A DNA stretch of 64,000 nucleotides from Phycisphaeraceae bacterium (GTDB lineage Bacteria > Planctomycetota > Phycisphaerae > Phycisphaerales > Phycisphaeraceae): contig JAJDCY010000028.1 of assembly GCA_029260595.1 (NCBI GenBank), positions 24,278 through 88,277 on the forward strand, written 5' to 3'. Under the pieces are notes generated by a model. It made no database searches, was not told the origin of the DNA, and was given only the letters and a program-made list of their open reading frames with translations. This document shows positions 52,746 through 61,986 of the stretch, piece by piece. The translations under genes and the position numbers were made by a program. Numbering within the stretch: the first letter of the stretch is position 1; each line of letters begins with the position of its first letter.

Positions 52746-55223
52746 ATGAATGACGTTGTCGGCGGGGAGTCGCGACACACGGAGATCGCCCACGCGTGGC
52801 AGGCGCGGGCCGGCGAGCTTGCCGCGTGGTCGGCTGAGCGCCTGCTGAATCGGTCGGATGTGTGGGGTGCCTATCTCGGCATCAAGAAACGCAAGCCGGG
52901 GCGAAAATCGATTGTGGTCAAAGGCCGGCTCGACGACCAGGTGATTGAGCGCCACTACCGGGGGATGGAACCGGGGCACGTGATCGGCACGTTCGCCTCC
53001 GCCAAGGACAAAACGTCACGGTGGTTGATCATCGAGATCAGCCGACAGCGTGGCAACGCGGATGTATCGCCTCAGAACACGCTGGGTGCGGCGCTGGCCT
53101 GGCATGCGCGGCTGGAGGGGTTCGGGCTGTTTCCATTGTTGGAAAGCAGTGACGGGCAGGGCGGCTTTCGCCTGTGGGTGATTCTTGACGAGCCGCTGAC
53201 GACCGGGCAGGTCGGCGGGTTTGGTCAGGCGCTGGTCGCGGATTTCAAAGCTCATGGGTTGCAGGCCGCGCCGCGTATAGCGCCCAGTGAGGAAGACAGC
53301 CATCATACGCACGGGCAGTGGGTCCGGCTGCCGGGTCGCCACAGCACACGGGATCACTGGAGCCGATTCCGGCGCGGTGAGCACTGGGTTGACGGTGACG
53401 CGGGTGTGTCGATGTTGCTCGAACAGCCATCGAGCCCGGTCGAGGCGCTGCTCGCGGCGACAGTGGGAATGGCGCAAGGTGAGTCGCCCGAGGATGCACA
53501 AAGTTCCGGGTGGGACAACAATCGCAACGGCTTCGATGACGGGTCGGGTATGGTGCCAACACTCGGGCTTGAGCCGGCCCCCGGTGGGGCGACGCGCGGC
53601 CGCATGGATCGTGAGTTGGAGCGCGTGATCGCCGGCGAAGCGGTGGCAGCGCAGGCGGTCGATGCAAAGCCGGTGCCTGTGCATTACTCGGACGCCATTG
53701 AGTTCGCCGAAGACGCGGAGGGCTGCGAATCACAAGCTTTCCCGGCGGTTGTTGCTGTCACTGATGAGTCGGCGATCGAGATAGACACCGTCGATCCGGC
53801 GGAGTGCTCGCCGGCACCGGAACCAGCGCATCTCAACGCTGAAGCTGCGCCACTCGAACCGAAGCACGATGATGAGAGCGAGGACAGCCGGACCGAGTCG
53901 GACTCAGGCCTGAGCGCTTACATCGAGAGTCTGCCGAAGAGGCTCCGCGAAGGGCAGGGGCGCAATACCGTCTCGTACCAGGCCGCCGCGTTCCTGATCC
54001 ACGACCTGGGCTTGCCCGAGGACGAGGTGCTTTCCTGGCTTGGCGCATGGAACGCGGAGCACGACCCACCACTCGCCGAGGAGGACCTTAAGCGCATCGT
54101 CGAAAACGCCGAGCGGTTCGGCCGACGTACACTGGGAGATCAGCATGCGGAGTTTGCCGTTACGAGACGGGATTCAACCGATCGCCCGACCAGCGATAAC
54201 CCGCCGGGTTGCGCGGCCGGCGTCGTTGCGGAATCACAAGACATCATCCAGAAACTGAGCCGGCCCGGCCGGTGTATCCCGATCGACTCGGCGTTTCGGG
54301 CGCTTGGCGAACGCGGGATGTCTCCCGAGAGCGAGCCGGGCGAGACGGCAAAACGTGCTGCTGATGCGGGCTCGTTGGCGGACCTGCTGCATGGCGGGTT
54401 GCACACCGGCGAAGTCCTTGCGATCGGCGGCAAAACAGGCGCGGGTAAGAGCACCTTTGTCCGGCAGTTGGCTGACGCGGTTGCCGCCGACAACGCGGCG
54501 CGACAGGATGCCGGTGAAACGATTGTGCCTGTGTTGTATGTGAGCCTGGACCTCGACGCCGATGAACTGGCCACGATGAGTCTGTCCAGGATGTCGGGCG
54601 TTGCGATCGACCGGCTGCACAGAGGTGCGATGCTCGACGAGGAGGAGCGCGAGAAACTTGATGCCGCCGGCGAGCGTTACCGCGCGACGATCGAACCGTG
54701 GGTCGGTATGATCGACGTGCATCGCCTCGCGGACGATGCGCTGACCGTTGGTCGCATCGCCCGGGCGTTGCGCGAACTAAAAGCGTCACACCAAACCGAC
54801 CGCGCGCTGTTGGTGATCGATCCGGTGGATCGGGTGCAACCGGCCGGGTCAGTGTTCACGGGTCATTCATCGGAGGCTTCGCACCACGGTATGTATGCCC
54901 TGCAGACACTCGCCAAGAGGGAGAACACAGCCGTCATCGCAGTGCTCGAGTCGCCCGTAGGTGGAGAGAGACCGGCGGATCCGACGGTGGCGCCTGAGCC
55001 GGAGACGCAAGGCATGAGCGCGGTGCCGGGCGCGGCGACCACACTGTGTCTTAGATCGTCCGATCAATTTGATGATGAGGGTTCGGATACCGGATCCGAG
55101 GCCGGCACCGGCTATGCGATCGCCCAGTGCGTCGCGCGCCGCTGGCAGCGGCAGTTCTCGCCGGTATTCCGATTCCACCGCGCGGAAAAGCGTTTCGAGC
55201 AGGTACCGGATCAGTCGGGTTAG
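52746..55223 (+). CDS. Primase-like (AEP fold) protein fused to a DnaB/RecA-type ATPase
   Basis: 825 residues. Residues 75-210 resemble an archaeo-eukaryotic primase core (WLIIEISRQRGN; QGGFRLWVILDEPLTTGQVG; HGQWVRLPGRHSTRDHWSRF), but the metal-binding DxD and the HxH-like His seem changed to E-I-S and R. Residues 390-460 look like a primase C-terminal helical domain (YIESLPKRLREGQGRNTVSY; LPEDEVLSWLGAWNAEHDPP). Residues 540-800 are a RecA/DnaB-type ATPase (GGKTGAGKSTFVRQLADAV; LLVIDPVDRV). An acidic disordered linker joins the first two. Role in replication or repair is inferred. Confidence 0.7.
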   Translation: MNDVVGGESRHTEIAHAWQARAGELAAWSAERLLNRSDVWGAYLGIKKRKPGRKSIVVKGRLDDQVIERHYRGMEPGHVIGTFASAKDKTSRWLIIEISRQRGNADVSPQNTLGAALAWHARLEGFGLFPLLESSDGQGGFRLWVILDEPLTTGQVGGFGQALVADFKAHGLQAAPRIAPSEEDSHHTHGQWVRLPGRHSTRDHWSRFRRGEHWVDGDAGVSMLLEQPSSPVEALLAATVGMAQGESPEDAQSSGWDNNRNGFDDGSGMVPTLGLEPAPGGATRGRMDRELERVIAGEAVAAQAVDAKPVPVHYSDAIEFAEDAEGCESQAFPAVVAVTDESAIEIDTVDPAECSPAPEPAHLNAEAAPLEPKHDDESEDSRTESDSGLSAYIESLPKRLREGQGRNTVSYQAAAFLIHDLGLPEDEVLSWLGAWNAEHDPPLAEEDLKRIVENAERFGRRTLGDQHAEFAVTRRDSTDRPTSDNPPGCAAGVVAESQDIIQKLSRPGRCIPIDSAFRALGERGMSPESEPGETAKRAADAGSLADLLHGGLHTGEVLAIGGKTGAGKSTFVRQLADAVAADNAARQDAGETIVPVLYVSLDLDADELATMSLSRMSGVAIDRLHRGAMLDEEEREKLDAAGERYRATIEPWVGMIDVHRLADDALTVGRIARALRELKASHQTDRALLVIDPVDRVQPAGSVFTGHSSEASHHGMYALQTLAKRENTAVIAVLESPVGGERPADPTVAPEPETQGMSAVPGAATTLCLRSSDQFDDEGSDTGSEAGTGYAIAQCVARRWQRQFSPVFRFHRAEKRFEQVPDQSG

Positions 55224-55294
55224 GCAGGTCGGTAGCGGCTTAGCCAAGCGGATCGGGCTCGACTCCGAGCATCAAATGCCGCTACAATTTAGTG

Positions 55295-55807
55295 ATGTCA
55301 CAGGCACCGGTGAGCGAACACGTCGCTCAGGGCTACCAGCACCCGCAGAACACGCAATTCAGTGTGTTTCTTGCTAATCGCTGCGGCAAGCTCCTTGAGT
55401 TAGTGGATATTTTCGACGGGCATGCGCTCAAGTTGGTCGCGCTGAGTGTGGTCGATTCGGCGGACCACGCGGTGGTACGGCTGGTGACCTCACGCGCCGA
55501 GTTGGCCCGGCGGCTGCTGTCGCGAAAAGGCCTGCCGTTTAGCGAGGCCGAGATCCTCGTTGTCGAGCTCGGCCCGCGGCAAACGCTCTCAAAGCTGTGT
55601 GCGACGTTGTTATCGGTGGAGTTGAATATCCACTATGCGTACCCCTTGATGGTTCGCCCGCATGGTGCCGCGACGATCGCTCTGCACACCGACGATCAGG
55701 TCCTGGCCGGGCAGATCCTGCGGCGAAAGCTGTTCACACTTCTTGGTGAAAACGATCTCGGCGACAACGCCACGCTTGGCGGGTCACCGGGCCCGACGCC
55801 GAACTAA
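55295..55807 (+). CDS. ACT-domain-like protein
   Basis: 170 residues from ATG 55295 (GTG 55292 possible). Two ACT-like beta-alpha-beta units: QFSVFLANRCGKLLELVDIF with VVRLVTSRAELARRLLSRKG, and LSKLCATLLSVELNIHYAYP with AATIALHTDDQVLAGQILRR. Such proteins bind amino acids and regulate partner enzymes. It ends convergent with, and 4 bp inside, the aminotransferase gene. Confidence 0.75.
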   Translation: MSQAPVSEHVAQGYQHPQNTQFSVFLANRCGKLLELVDIFDGHALKLVALSVVDSADHAVVRLVTSRAELARRLLSRKGLPFSEAEILVVELGPRQTLSKLCATLLSVELNIHYAYPLMVRPHGAATIALHTDDQVLAGQILRRKLFTLLGENDLGDNATLGGSPGPTPN

Positions 55808-57240
55808 ACCCCATCAGCCACGGGCAGTTCCGGGTGCGAATCGGCCTGCGCGGACGCCGACCCTTTCTTCACGAGCGCGTGCTGCGAGAGGCGCTTGCCG
55901 ATCTCCCAGACAGGTCCGGGGAACTGGTGGCACGCGGCGATCACTTTCTCGAACGCCGCGGCGATCTCATCGGCGTCCTGGCGGGTCAGTACGAGTGGGG
56001 GGATGAGTTTGATCACGTCCATCCGGTGGCCGGCGACCTGGGCGAGGATTCGGTGATCGGCCAACAGCGGGATCAAGATCGCCTGGCAGAACAGGCTCTG
56101 GTCGACCTTATGGAGCAGGTGCCAGCCCATCTTCAGCTTGAGGCTTTTCGGGGGGCCGAACTCGATCGCAATCATCAGCCCCTTGCCGCGAACGCTGTGC
56201 AGCAACTCGTATCGATCAACCATCGCACGGAATTGCTCCATCAGGTACTCGCCAACATCGGCCGTATTCTCAACAAGCCGCTGCTCGCGCATGACGTGCA
56301 GCGTTGCCAGGCCGGCGGCCATCGCCAGGTCGTTGCTGCCGAATGTTGTCGAGTGCACCACGCAGCGATCGAGGCTGGAGAAAACCTTCTTATGGATCCA
56401 CCGCTTACTCAGCACCGCACCGACGGGGATGTATCCCCCGGACAGCGCCTTGGCTGTGATCATGATGTCCGGCTCGATGCCCCAGTGCTCGCAGGCGAAC
56501 ATCCGTCCGGTGCGGCCGAAACCGGTTTGGACTTCATCGATGATCAGTAACGCACCGTGCTGACGGCAAAGTTCGGCGGCTCGCGGCAGGTAGGCGTCGT
56601 CGGGGATGTTGACGCCTTTTCCCTGGATCGGTTCGACGATGAACGCGGCTGCGTCACGCTTGGCGAGTTCGGCTTCGAGTGCGTCGATGTCGTTGAATGG
56701 CACGGCTGTACAGGGTTCGAGCAATTGGCCGAACCCTTCGCGGAACTCGCTGCCGCCGTTGACCGACAGCGCGCCGAGCGTCAGCCCGTGAAAGCCCTTG
56801 CGGCAGTGGATCACGCGGTCGCGGCCGGTCGCGGCGCGGGCGTATTTGATCGCAGTCTCAACCCCCTCGGCACCGGAGTTGCAAAAGAAAACCGTGTCCA
56901 ACCCCAGTGGGGCGAGTTCGATCAGTTGGCCGGCGAGGATGCCGGACAGGCGTGGCGTGCCCATCTTGATGAGATTGGGCAGGTCCAGGTCCATGGCCTG
57001 CTTGATCGCGTCGCGGATCGTCGGGTGGTTGCGGCCACAGCTAAACACCGCGTAGCCACCCAGACAGTCGATGTAGCGGTAGCCCTGATCGTCGAAAAGG
57101 TACGCACCTTGCCCGTGCGCGTAACGGATGTCGTACCCGAGTGTCTTGAGCACCTTCGCGAACGCCGGGTTGACGTGTTGCGCGAGAAGGTCAAATTCGC
57201 GGCCGGCGTGCTGGTCGAGCAACGCCTTGAGGTCGAACAT
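55804..57240 (-). CDS. Class III PLP-dependent aminotransferase
   Basis: 478 residues from ATG 57240 (GGAG upstream). PLP site: CNSGAEGVETAIKYARAATG for phosphate binding, LLIIDEVQTGFGRTG with the cofactor Asp, ITAKALSGGYIPVGAVLS with the Schiff-base Lys near residue 262. It resembles acetylornithine/ornithine/putrescine-type enzymes; an exact substrate cannot be fixed. The C-terminus extends about 35 hydrophilic residues beyond the fold. Confidence 0.88.
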   Translation of the reverse strand: MFDLKALLDQHAGREFDLLAQHVNPAFAKVLKTLGYDIRYAHGQGAYLFDDQGYRYIDCLGGYAVFSCGRNHPTIRDAIKQAMDLDLPNLIKMGTPRLSGILAGQLIELAPLGLDTVFFCNSGAEGVETAIKYARAATGRDRVIHCRKGFHGLTLGALSVNGGSEFREGFGQLLEPCTAVPFNDIDALEAELAKRDAAAFIVEPIQGKGVNIPDDAYLPRAAELCRQHGALLIIDEVQTGFGRTGRMFACEHWGIEPDIMITAKALSGGYIPVGAVLSKRWIHKKVFSSLDRCVVHSTTFGSNDLAMAAGLATLHVMREQRLVENTADVGEYLMEQFRAMVDRYELLHSVRGKGLMIAIEFGPPKSLKLKMGWHLLHKVDQSLFCQAILIPLLADHRILAQVAGHRMDVIKLIPPLVLTRQDADEIAAAFEKVIAACHQFPGPVWEIGKRLSQHALVKKGSASAQADSHPELPVADGV

Positions 57241-57443
57241 CAGTGGCTCCGGGAGATACGGGTCGGTCGTGTGATCGGCGGTAGTATCGCACCACCGAGT
57301 GGTATCACGCAAAACGACAGGGTGTTTGCGTCAGGGAGGGCGGTTGAGCCGCTCAGCGGATTGTTGGATACTGGGTTGGAGCACGGGTTGGCCGCGCCTG
57401 TGGACCCGTCTGTTCCTTTGTGCGTTGACAAGGAGTGTTGACC

Positions 57444-58076
57444 ATGCGAAAGCGTGTTGTTCCTGGGGTGATGGCTTTGGCCTGCGTTATAGCGGTGGGT
57501 GTACTCGGTGGCTGCGCCGCGTCCGGGAGGTTGTTCCGCCCGGTGGACCCGCCGCCGGACCGGTCTGTGATTTACTTCTACCGGCACGGGGATTTTGGCG
57601 GGTCGTCTGTGACGCTGAACATCAATATCGATGGCGAGCGGGTCGGCGGGCTCAAGCCAAATGGATACGTCTATAAGGAAGTCGCGCCCGCGTCCTACAT
57701 GGTCAGTTGTCGCACGGAACGCACGTCCGGCGTCGAGGTGTTAGCCAAGCCCGGTCAGTCGTACTACATCCAGGCCGGGGTTTCTATGGGGTTTCTCGTC
57801 GGCAAGCCGGACCTGGTGATGGTGGATGCGGCCGTCGGGCGGGCGAGGATCGGCGACAAGTATTACTGCGGCGATGAGCCGCCCGTGGGCGTGACGGAGT
57901 CGGTCCCGGCTGCAGCCGAGGCGGGCGAGCTCGCACCGGAAGCGCATGATGCCCTCGTCGAAGAGGCTGCGGCGTTGGAGGTCGAAGTCTCTGAACCGAG
58001 CGGCGTGGAATCGACCGAGGTGGAGCCGGCTGATGCGGAACCGAGTGGCGCGGATCCGAGTGGCGAAGGCTCATGA
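57444..58076 (+). CDS. DUF2846-like lipoprotein
   Basis: 210 residues from ATG 57444, 9 bp after AAGGAG. Signal peptide with lipobox LGGCAAS. The domain SVIYFYRHGDFGGSSVTLNI, VGGLKPNGYVYKEVAPASYM, KPGQSYYIQAGVS fits DUF2846 lipoproteins. The last 50 residues are an acidic, repetitive tail (SGVESTEVEPADAEPSGADP). Confidence 0.78.
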   Translation: MRKRVVPGVMALACVIAVGVLGGCAASGRLFRPVDPPPDRSVIYFYRHGDFGGSSVTLNINIDGERVGGLKPNGYVYKEVAPASYMVSCRTERTSGVEVLAKPGQSYYIQAGVSMGFLVGKPDLVMVDAAVGRARIGDKYYCGDEPPVGVTESVPAAAEAGELAPEAHDALVEEAAALEVEVSEPSGVESTEVEPADAEPSGADPSGEGS

Positions 58077-58150
58077 CGCGGCCATAGCCGTGGCGTCTTG
58101 TCGATGATCGAGGCGGGGCGACATGAGTGCTGGGAGTATCGACCAATCGA

Positions 58151-58666
58151 ATGGACACACCGCAACAGCTACGCCGCCGAGTTCGTGTCCTGCTGATGCT
58201 TTTCATCGCGGGTTTGGTGGTCAGTGGGCTGACCGCATTTCCGTTGGAGGCCGAACTCGACGCGCTAAGTATTTGGCTGGGGATTGATCCCGCGGTACCG
58301 CCCGCTGTTTACAGCGGCGGGCGTTGGTGGATCGCGACGGTGGCATTGGGTGTGCGTGAGACGAACGCGAACTACCCGTTCATCGCCTACGGGACCGATT
58401 GGCTGGCCTTCGCCCACCTGGTGATTGCGGTGGCATTCATCGGCCCGATGCGCGACCCGGTGCGGAACCTCTGGGTCGTGACGTTCGGGTTGATTGCGTG
58501 CGCTGCGGTGATCCCGTTCGCGCTGATCGCGGGGCAGGTGCGCGGGATTCCGTTCTACTGGCGGTTGATTGACTGCTCGTTCGGCGTCATCGGCGCGATC
58601 CTTTTGTTGTGGGCCCGGCGGTGCATCGTGCGTCTCGCGGTGGTCGAGGCCGGACCCGCGCGGTGA
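58151..58666 (+). CDS. Unknown integral membrane protein
   Basis: 171 residues from the Met of MDTPQQLRRRVR. Four predicted helices: LLMLFIAGLVVSGLTAFPL, WLAFAHLVIAVAFIGPM, LWVVTFGLIACAAVIPFALI and FGVIGAILLLWA. A loop WWIATVALGVRETNANYPFI lies after the first. No family recognised. Confidence 0.65.
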   Translation: MDTPQQLRRRVRVLLMLFIAGLVVSGLTAFPLEAELDALSIWLGIDPAVPPAVYSGGRWWIATVALGVRETNANYPFIAYGTDWLAFAHLVIAVAFIGPMRDPVRNLWVVTFGLIACAAVIPFALIAGQVRGIPFYWRLIDCSFGVIGAILLLWARRCIVRLAVVEAGPAR

Positions 58667-58776
58667 ATCGTTCGTTGATTCAGGCGGGACCGGCGCGTAG
58701 TTCGGCCGACTCATGACCGGATCGGCTACGATCTGGCTGGATTTGGGTTCCAGCGTTTGACTAGAGGAGTGCCGCC

Positions 58777-59475
58777 ATGTCGACCGATACGCAGACCGGG
58801 GTGGGGGCGTCAGTCCGCAAGCACGTGTTGCTCGGACTGCTGACGGTCATCCCCATATGGGTGACATGGCTGATCGTCTCGTTCGTATTCGGGCTGTTGA
58901 TCGGCATCGGGCGTCCGGCGGCCGCGTGGTTGTCGAGCCTGATTCAACCGCATTCGCCGGCCGTCGCTTCGTGGCTGGTCGAGCCGTGGTTGCAGTCGGT
59001 GGTGGCTGTGCTGTTGGTCATCGGGGCGCTGTACGTGCTCGGCGTCGCGGCAACGAAGGTGCTTGGCAGGCAGTTGCTCGGGCTATTCGATTCGCTGATG
59101 GGCCGTGTGCCTCTTGTGCAGACGATCTATGGCGCGGTCAAGAAACTCCTGGCCTCGATGCAGCAGAAGCCGGACGGTGTCCAGCGGGTGGTCCTGATCG
59201 ACTTCCCCTCGCCGGAGATGAAAACGGTTGGGCTGGTCACCCGCACCTTGGTCGACCAGGACACGGGGCGCGAGTTGGCCGCGGTGTATGTGCCGACCAC
59301 GCCGAACCCGACATCGGGGTATCTCGAGATCGTCCCGCTGGATCGTGTGACGTCGACCAACTGGACGTTTGATGAGGCGATGACGTTTATCGTTTCGGGC
59401 GGCGCGGTGGCGCCGGCGTCGATGAACTACGACCGCAGCGCGGTGCCGAAGCCGTCACCCGGGGATGAGAAATGA
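58777..59475 (+). CDS. DUF502 family membrane protein
   Basis: 232 residues with two N-terminal membrane helices (VLLGLLTVIPIWVTWLIVSF; SVVAVLLVIGALYVLGVAAT), then GRVPLVQTIYGAVKKLLASM and VVLIDFPSPEMKTVGLVTRT, the family core. The end VYVPTTPNPTSGYLEIVPLD is also typical. Function unknown in bacteria; plant relatives are Golgi/endomembrane proteins. Confidence 0.88.
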   Translation: MSTDTQTGVGASVRKHVLLGLLTVIPIWVTWLIVSFVFGLLIGIGRPAAAWLSSLIQPHSPAVASWLVEPWLQSVVAVLLVIGALYVLGVAATKVLGRQLLGLFDSLMGRVPLVQTIYGAVKKLLASMQQKPDGVQRVVLIDFPSPEMKTVGLVTRTLVDQDTGRELAAVYVPTTPNPTSGYLEIVPLDRVTSTNWTFDEAMTFIVSGGAVAPASMNYDRSAVPKPSPGDEK

Positions 59476-59482
59476 TCAGCGG

Positions 59483-59881
59483 TCAGTCATACCGGAACAC
59501 ACCCTTGCGCCACGCATAGGCGTAGGCAATGAGCGTCGTGAGGACGAAGAAAAGCATACGGCCGAGGAACCACGGGGCCAGCTCGCTGTCCGGCGCGAGG
59601 CTGGGGAAGGTGATGGCCCACGGGTAAAGGAAGACAATCTCGACGTCGAAGACAAGGAAAGACATCGCGACGATGTAGAACCGGACGTTGAAGCGCCGTT
59701 TGGCCGAGCCGATCGGGTTCATCCCCGACTCGTAGACCATGCCCTTGATCTTGCCGTGGCGGCTGGGTCCGATGATGGAGGTCAGCAGCAGGTTGCCCAG
59801 CCCGAACGCCGCGGCCATCAACAGCAGCACGCCAATCGGGGCGTAGTGGCTAAACGGGTCTGCGGCCGGGATCGAAGGCAT
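59483..59881 (-). CDS. nuoA: NADH-quinone oxidoreductase subunit A
   Basis: 132 residues from ATG 59881. Three membrane helices and the family signature YESGMNPIGSAKRRFNVRFY and FLVFDVEIVFLYPWA. It belongs to the membrane arm of respiratory complex I. It stands alone: the next gene downstream is the convergent DUF502 gene, with no nuoB or nuoC. The frame is open upstream to 60127 but that part has no family likeness. Confidence 0.92.
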   Translation of the reverse strand: MPSIPAADPFSHYAPIGVLLLMAAAFGLGNLLLTSIIGPSRHGKIKGMVYESGMNPIGSAKRRFNVRFYIVAMSFLVFDVEIVFLYPWAITFPSLAPDSELAPWFLGRMLFFVLTTLIAYAYAWRKGVFRYD

Positions 59882-59996
59882 ATGGGATAGTGTAGCGAGG
59901 CTCTTGGGGCAGGCCAGTCGGTTGTGGTCAGCCGTGTGCCGTGTGCCGTGTTCGTGGGTGCGGTCTGCTGATCTGGCGCGGTGACGAGGAACAGCG

Positions 59997-60782
59997 ATGG
60001 GGGTGACTGCATTGAGATTGGGCGAGAGTTTCCGGGCCCTGGGTGTGTGTGGGGCCTTGCTATACAAGCTGCAGGCCTTGCGCTGTCGGCTGTTCCGTGT
60101 GACACACCCGGTGAGGTTGATTGCCAAAGACGCGAAGCACCCGCTTATGCTCCGCCCCGGGACGAGCGACCAGGGTGTTTTCGGCCAGATCTTTATTGAT
60201 CGGGAGTACGCCTGTCTGGAGGGGTTGCCCAGCGTGGGGTTGGTGATCGATTGCGGGGCGAATGTCGGGTACTCGGCGGCATACTTACTGAGTCGCTTCG
60301 CCGGGTGCCGGGTGATCGCGATCGAGCCTGATCCAGAAAATTACCGGATGCTGCAGGCCAATGTCGCGCCGTATGGGGATCGGGTGGAGTGCAAGAACAC
60401 GGCGATCTGGTCACATCCAACCGGGTTAAAGCTTTCCGAGGCTCCGTATCGTGATGGGGGCAAGTGGGCGGTACAGGTACGCGAGTGTCGCCCGGGCGAA
60501 GCGGCGGATCTCCAAGCGGTTGATATCGCAACGGTCCTGAGAGAGTCAGGCTGCGGGCGAGTCGCGATCCTCAAAATGGACATCGAGGGTGCCGAGGCAG
60601 TGGTCTTTGCGAGTGCGTACGAGTCATGGCTGTCGTCGGTCGATAACCTCGTGATCGAGCTGCATGACGACTCGTGCTTCGGGAATGCTTCGCAGGTCTT
60701 TTCGCGTGCGATCGCCGATCAAGGATTCGAGATCACGCGGTTGGGTGAGCGGACAATATGTAAACGGCAGGTATCGCGTTAG
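59997..60782 (+). CDS. FkbM family methyltransferase
   Basis: 261 residues. The SAM motif LVIDCGANVGYSAAYLLSRF and the later IAIEPDPENYRMLQANVAPY and VAILKMDIEGAEAVVF identify FkbM-type O-methyltransferases, usually acting on sugars or secondary metabolites. GAGGA lies upstream. Divergent from nuoA. No sugar gene is next to it. Confidence 0.88.
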   Translation: MGVTALRLGESFRALGVCGALLYKLQALRCRLFRVTHPVRLIAKDAKHPLMLRPGTSDQGVFGQIFIDREYACLEGLPSVGLVIDCGANVGYSAAYLLSRFAGCRVIAIEPDPENYRMLQANVAPYGDRVECKNTAIWSHPTGLKLSEAPYRDGGKWAVQVRECRPGEAADLQAVDIATVLRESGCGRVAILKMDIEGAEAVVFASAYESWLSSVDNLVIELHDDSCFGNASQVFSRAIADQGFEITRLGERTICKRQVSR

Positions 60783-60871
60783 CATGAGCGGGCCCGCGGT
60801 GCCAAAGGCGCCGGCCCACAGCGCAATCCGTTGACCCATCCGGTCGCGGCAGTTCCGACGGAGATCGAGTC

Positions 60872-61621
60872 ATGGCCGGACACAGTAAGTGGGCGAATAT
60901 CAAGCACAAGAAGGCACGCAACGATGCCAAACGCGGCAAGGCGTGGAGCAAGTGCGTGCGCGCCATCATCATGGCGGCGAAGAACGGCGGGGGTGACCCG
61001 GGAACGAATCTCACGCTCCGGTACGCGATCGAAGAAGCCAAGGCCGAGAACGTTCCCAAGGACACGATCGCCAACGGGATCAAGAAGGGCACCGGCGAGT
61101 TGGAGGGGGTCAACTACGAGAGCGTTGTGTACGAGGGGTACGGCGCGAATGGCGTGGCGGTGATGCTTGAGACGCTTACCGATAACCGCAATCGCACGGC
61201 GCCGGAAATTAAGAAGCTGCTCGAGAAGTACGGGGGGAATTTGGGGACCAACGGATGTGTATCGTATCTGTTTAAGGCGTGCGGCGAGGCCTACGTCGCT
61301 AAGAGCGAAGCCGACGAAGAGAAGCTGATGGAGGTAGCGCTCGAAGCCGGCGCGCAGGACGTGGTCGACACCGGTGAGTCGTGGCAGGTGCTTGCCGAGC
61401 CGGAGGGGTTCATCGCGGTGCGCGAAGCGATCGACGCGGCCGGGATCGCGATCGAGTCGGCCGGGTTGACGATGGTCCCGTCGACGACGGTGACCTGCCG
61501 CGGCAAGGATGCGCAGAAGGTTTTCAACCTGATCGAAGCACTCGAGGACCACGACGACGTGCAGAAAATTCACGCAAACTTCGAGATCCCCGACGATGAG
61601 ATGGCGTTGCTCGAGGGGTGA
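60872..61621 (+). CDS. YebC/PmpR family protein
   Basis: 249 residues, complete. MAGHSKWANIKHKKARNDAK at the start, NGIKKGTGELEGVNYESVVY and GYGANGVAVMLETLTDNRNR in the middle and the usual C-terminus. The family acts in translation elongation at difficult peptides and was earlier called a transcriptional regulator. The acylphosphatase frame starts within its stop. Confidence 0.95.
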   Translation: MAGHSKWANIKHKKARNDAKRGKAWSKCVRAIIMAAKNGGGDPGTNLTLRYAIEEAKAENVPKDTIANGIKKGTGELEGVNYESVVYEGYGANGVAVMLETLTDNRNRTAPEIKKLLEKYGGNLGTNGCVSYLFKACGEAYVAKSEADEEKLMEVALEAGAQDVVDTGESWQVLAEPEGFIAVREAIDAAGIAIESAGLTMVPSTTVTCRGKDAQKVFNLIEALEDHDDVQKIHANFEIPDDEMALLEG

Positions 61622-61668
61622 TGCACGCGCGGGCTCGCGTCATGGCCGCGCATCATGGGCTGGTTTCG

Positions 61669-61953
61669 ATGATCCGTCAGACGATTGAGTTCTCCGGCCG
61701 TGTCCAGGGCGTGGGGTTTCGATACACCGCGGTGAGCGTCGCGCAGGGGCACGCGGTCGCCGGCTACGTTCAGAATCTGCCCGGCGGGACGGTGCGGCTG
61801 GTTGTTGAGGCGGAGCCGGCGGATATCGAATCGTTCGTGGCTGAACTGGCGCAACAGATGACAGGGAACATCTCAGGCAGCACCCGTGAGCCGGGTAACG
61901 CGACCGGCGAGTTTGGCCCGCCCGCGCCGGGGGCAGTGACGGTGCGCTACTAA
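61669..61953 (+). CDS. acyP: Acylphosphatase
   Basis: 94 residues from ATG 61669. Active-site loop GRVQGVGFRYTA with the phosphate-binding Arg and the catalytic Asn in GYVQNLPGGTVRLV. It hydrolyses acyl phosphates such as 1,3-bisphosphoglycerate or carbamoyl phosphate. The frame is open up to 61618, where it would overlap yebC by 4 bp, but that extension looks unrelated to the family. Confidence 0.92.
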   Translation: MIRQTIEFSGRVQGVGFRYTAVSVAQGHAVAGYVQNLPGGTVRLVVEAEPADIESFVAELAQQMTGNISGSTREPGNATGEFGPPAPGAVTVRY

Positions 61954-61986
61954 GCGCGGTCGCTCGCGAACTGAATATCCAACTTG

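Noticed and set aside
52483..52749. 88-codon ORF before the primase-like gene
   Set aside because: No ribosome site, no family likeness, and overlaps the start region of the next gene; probably chance.
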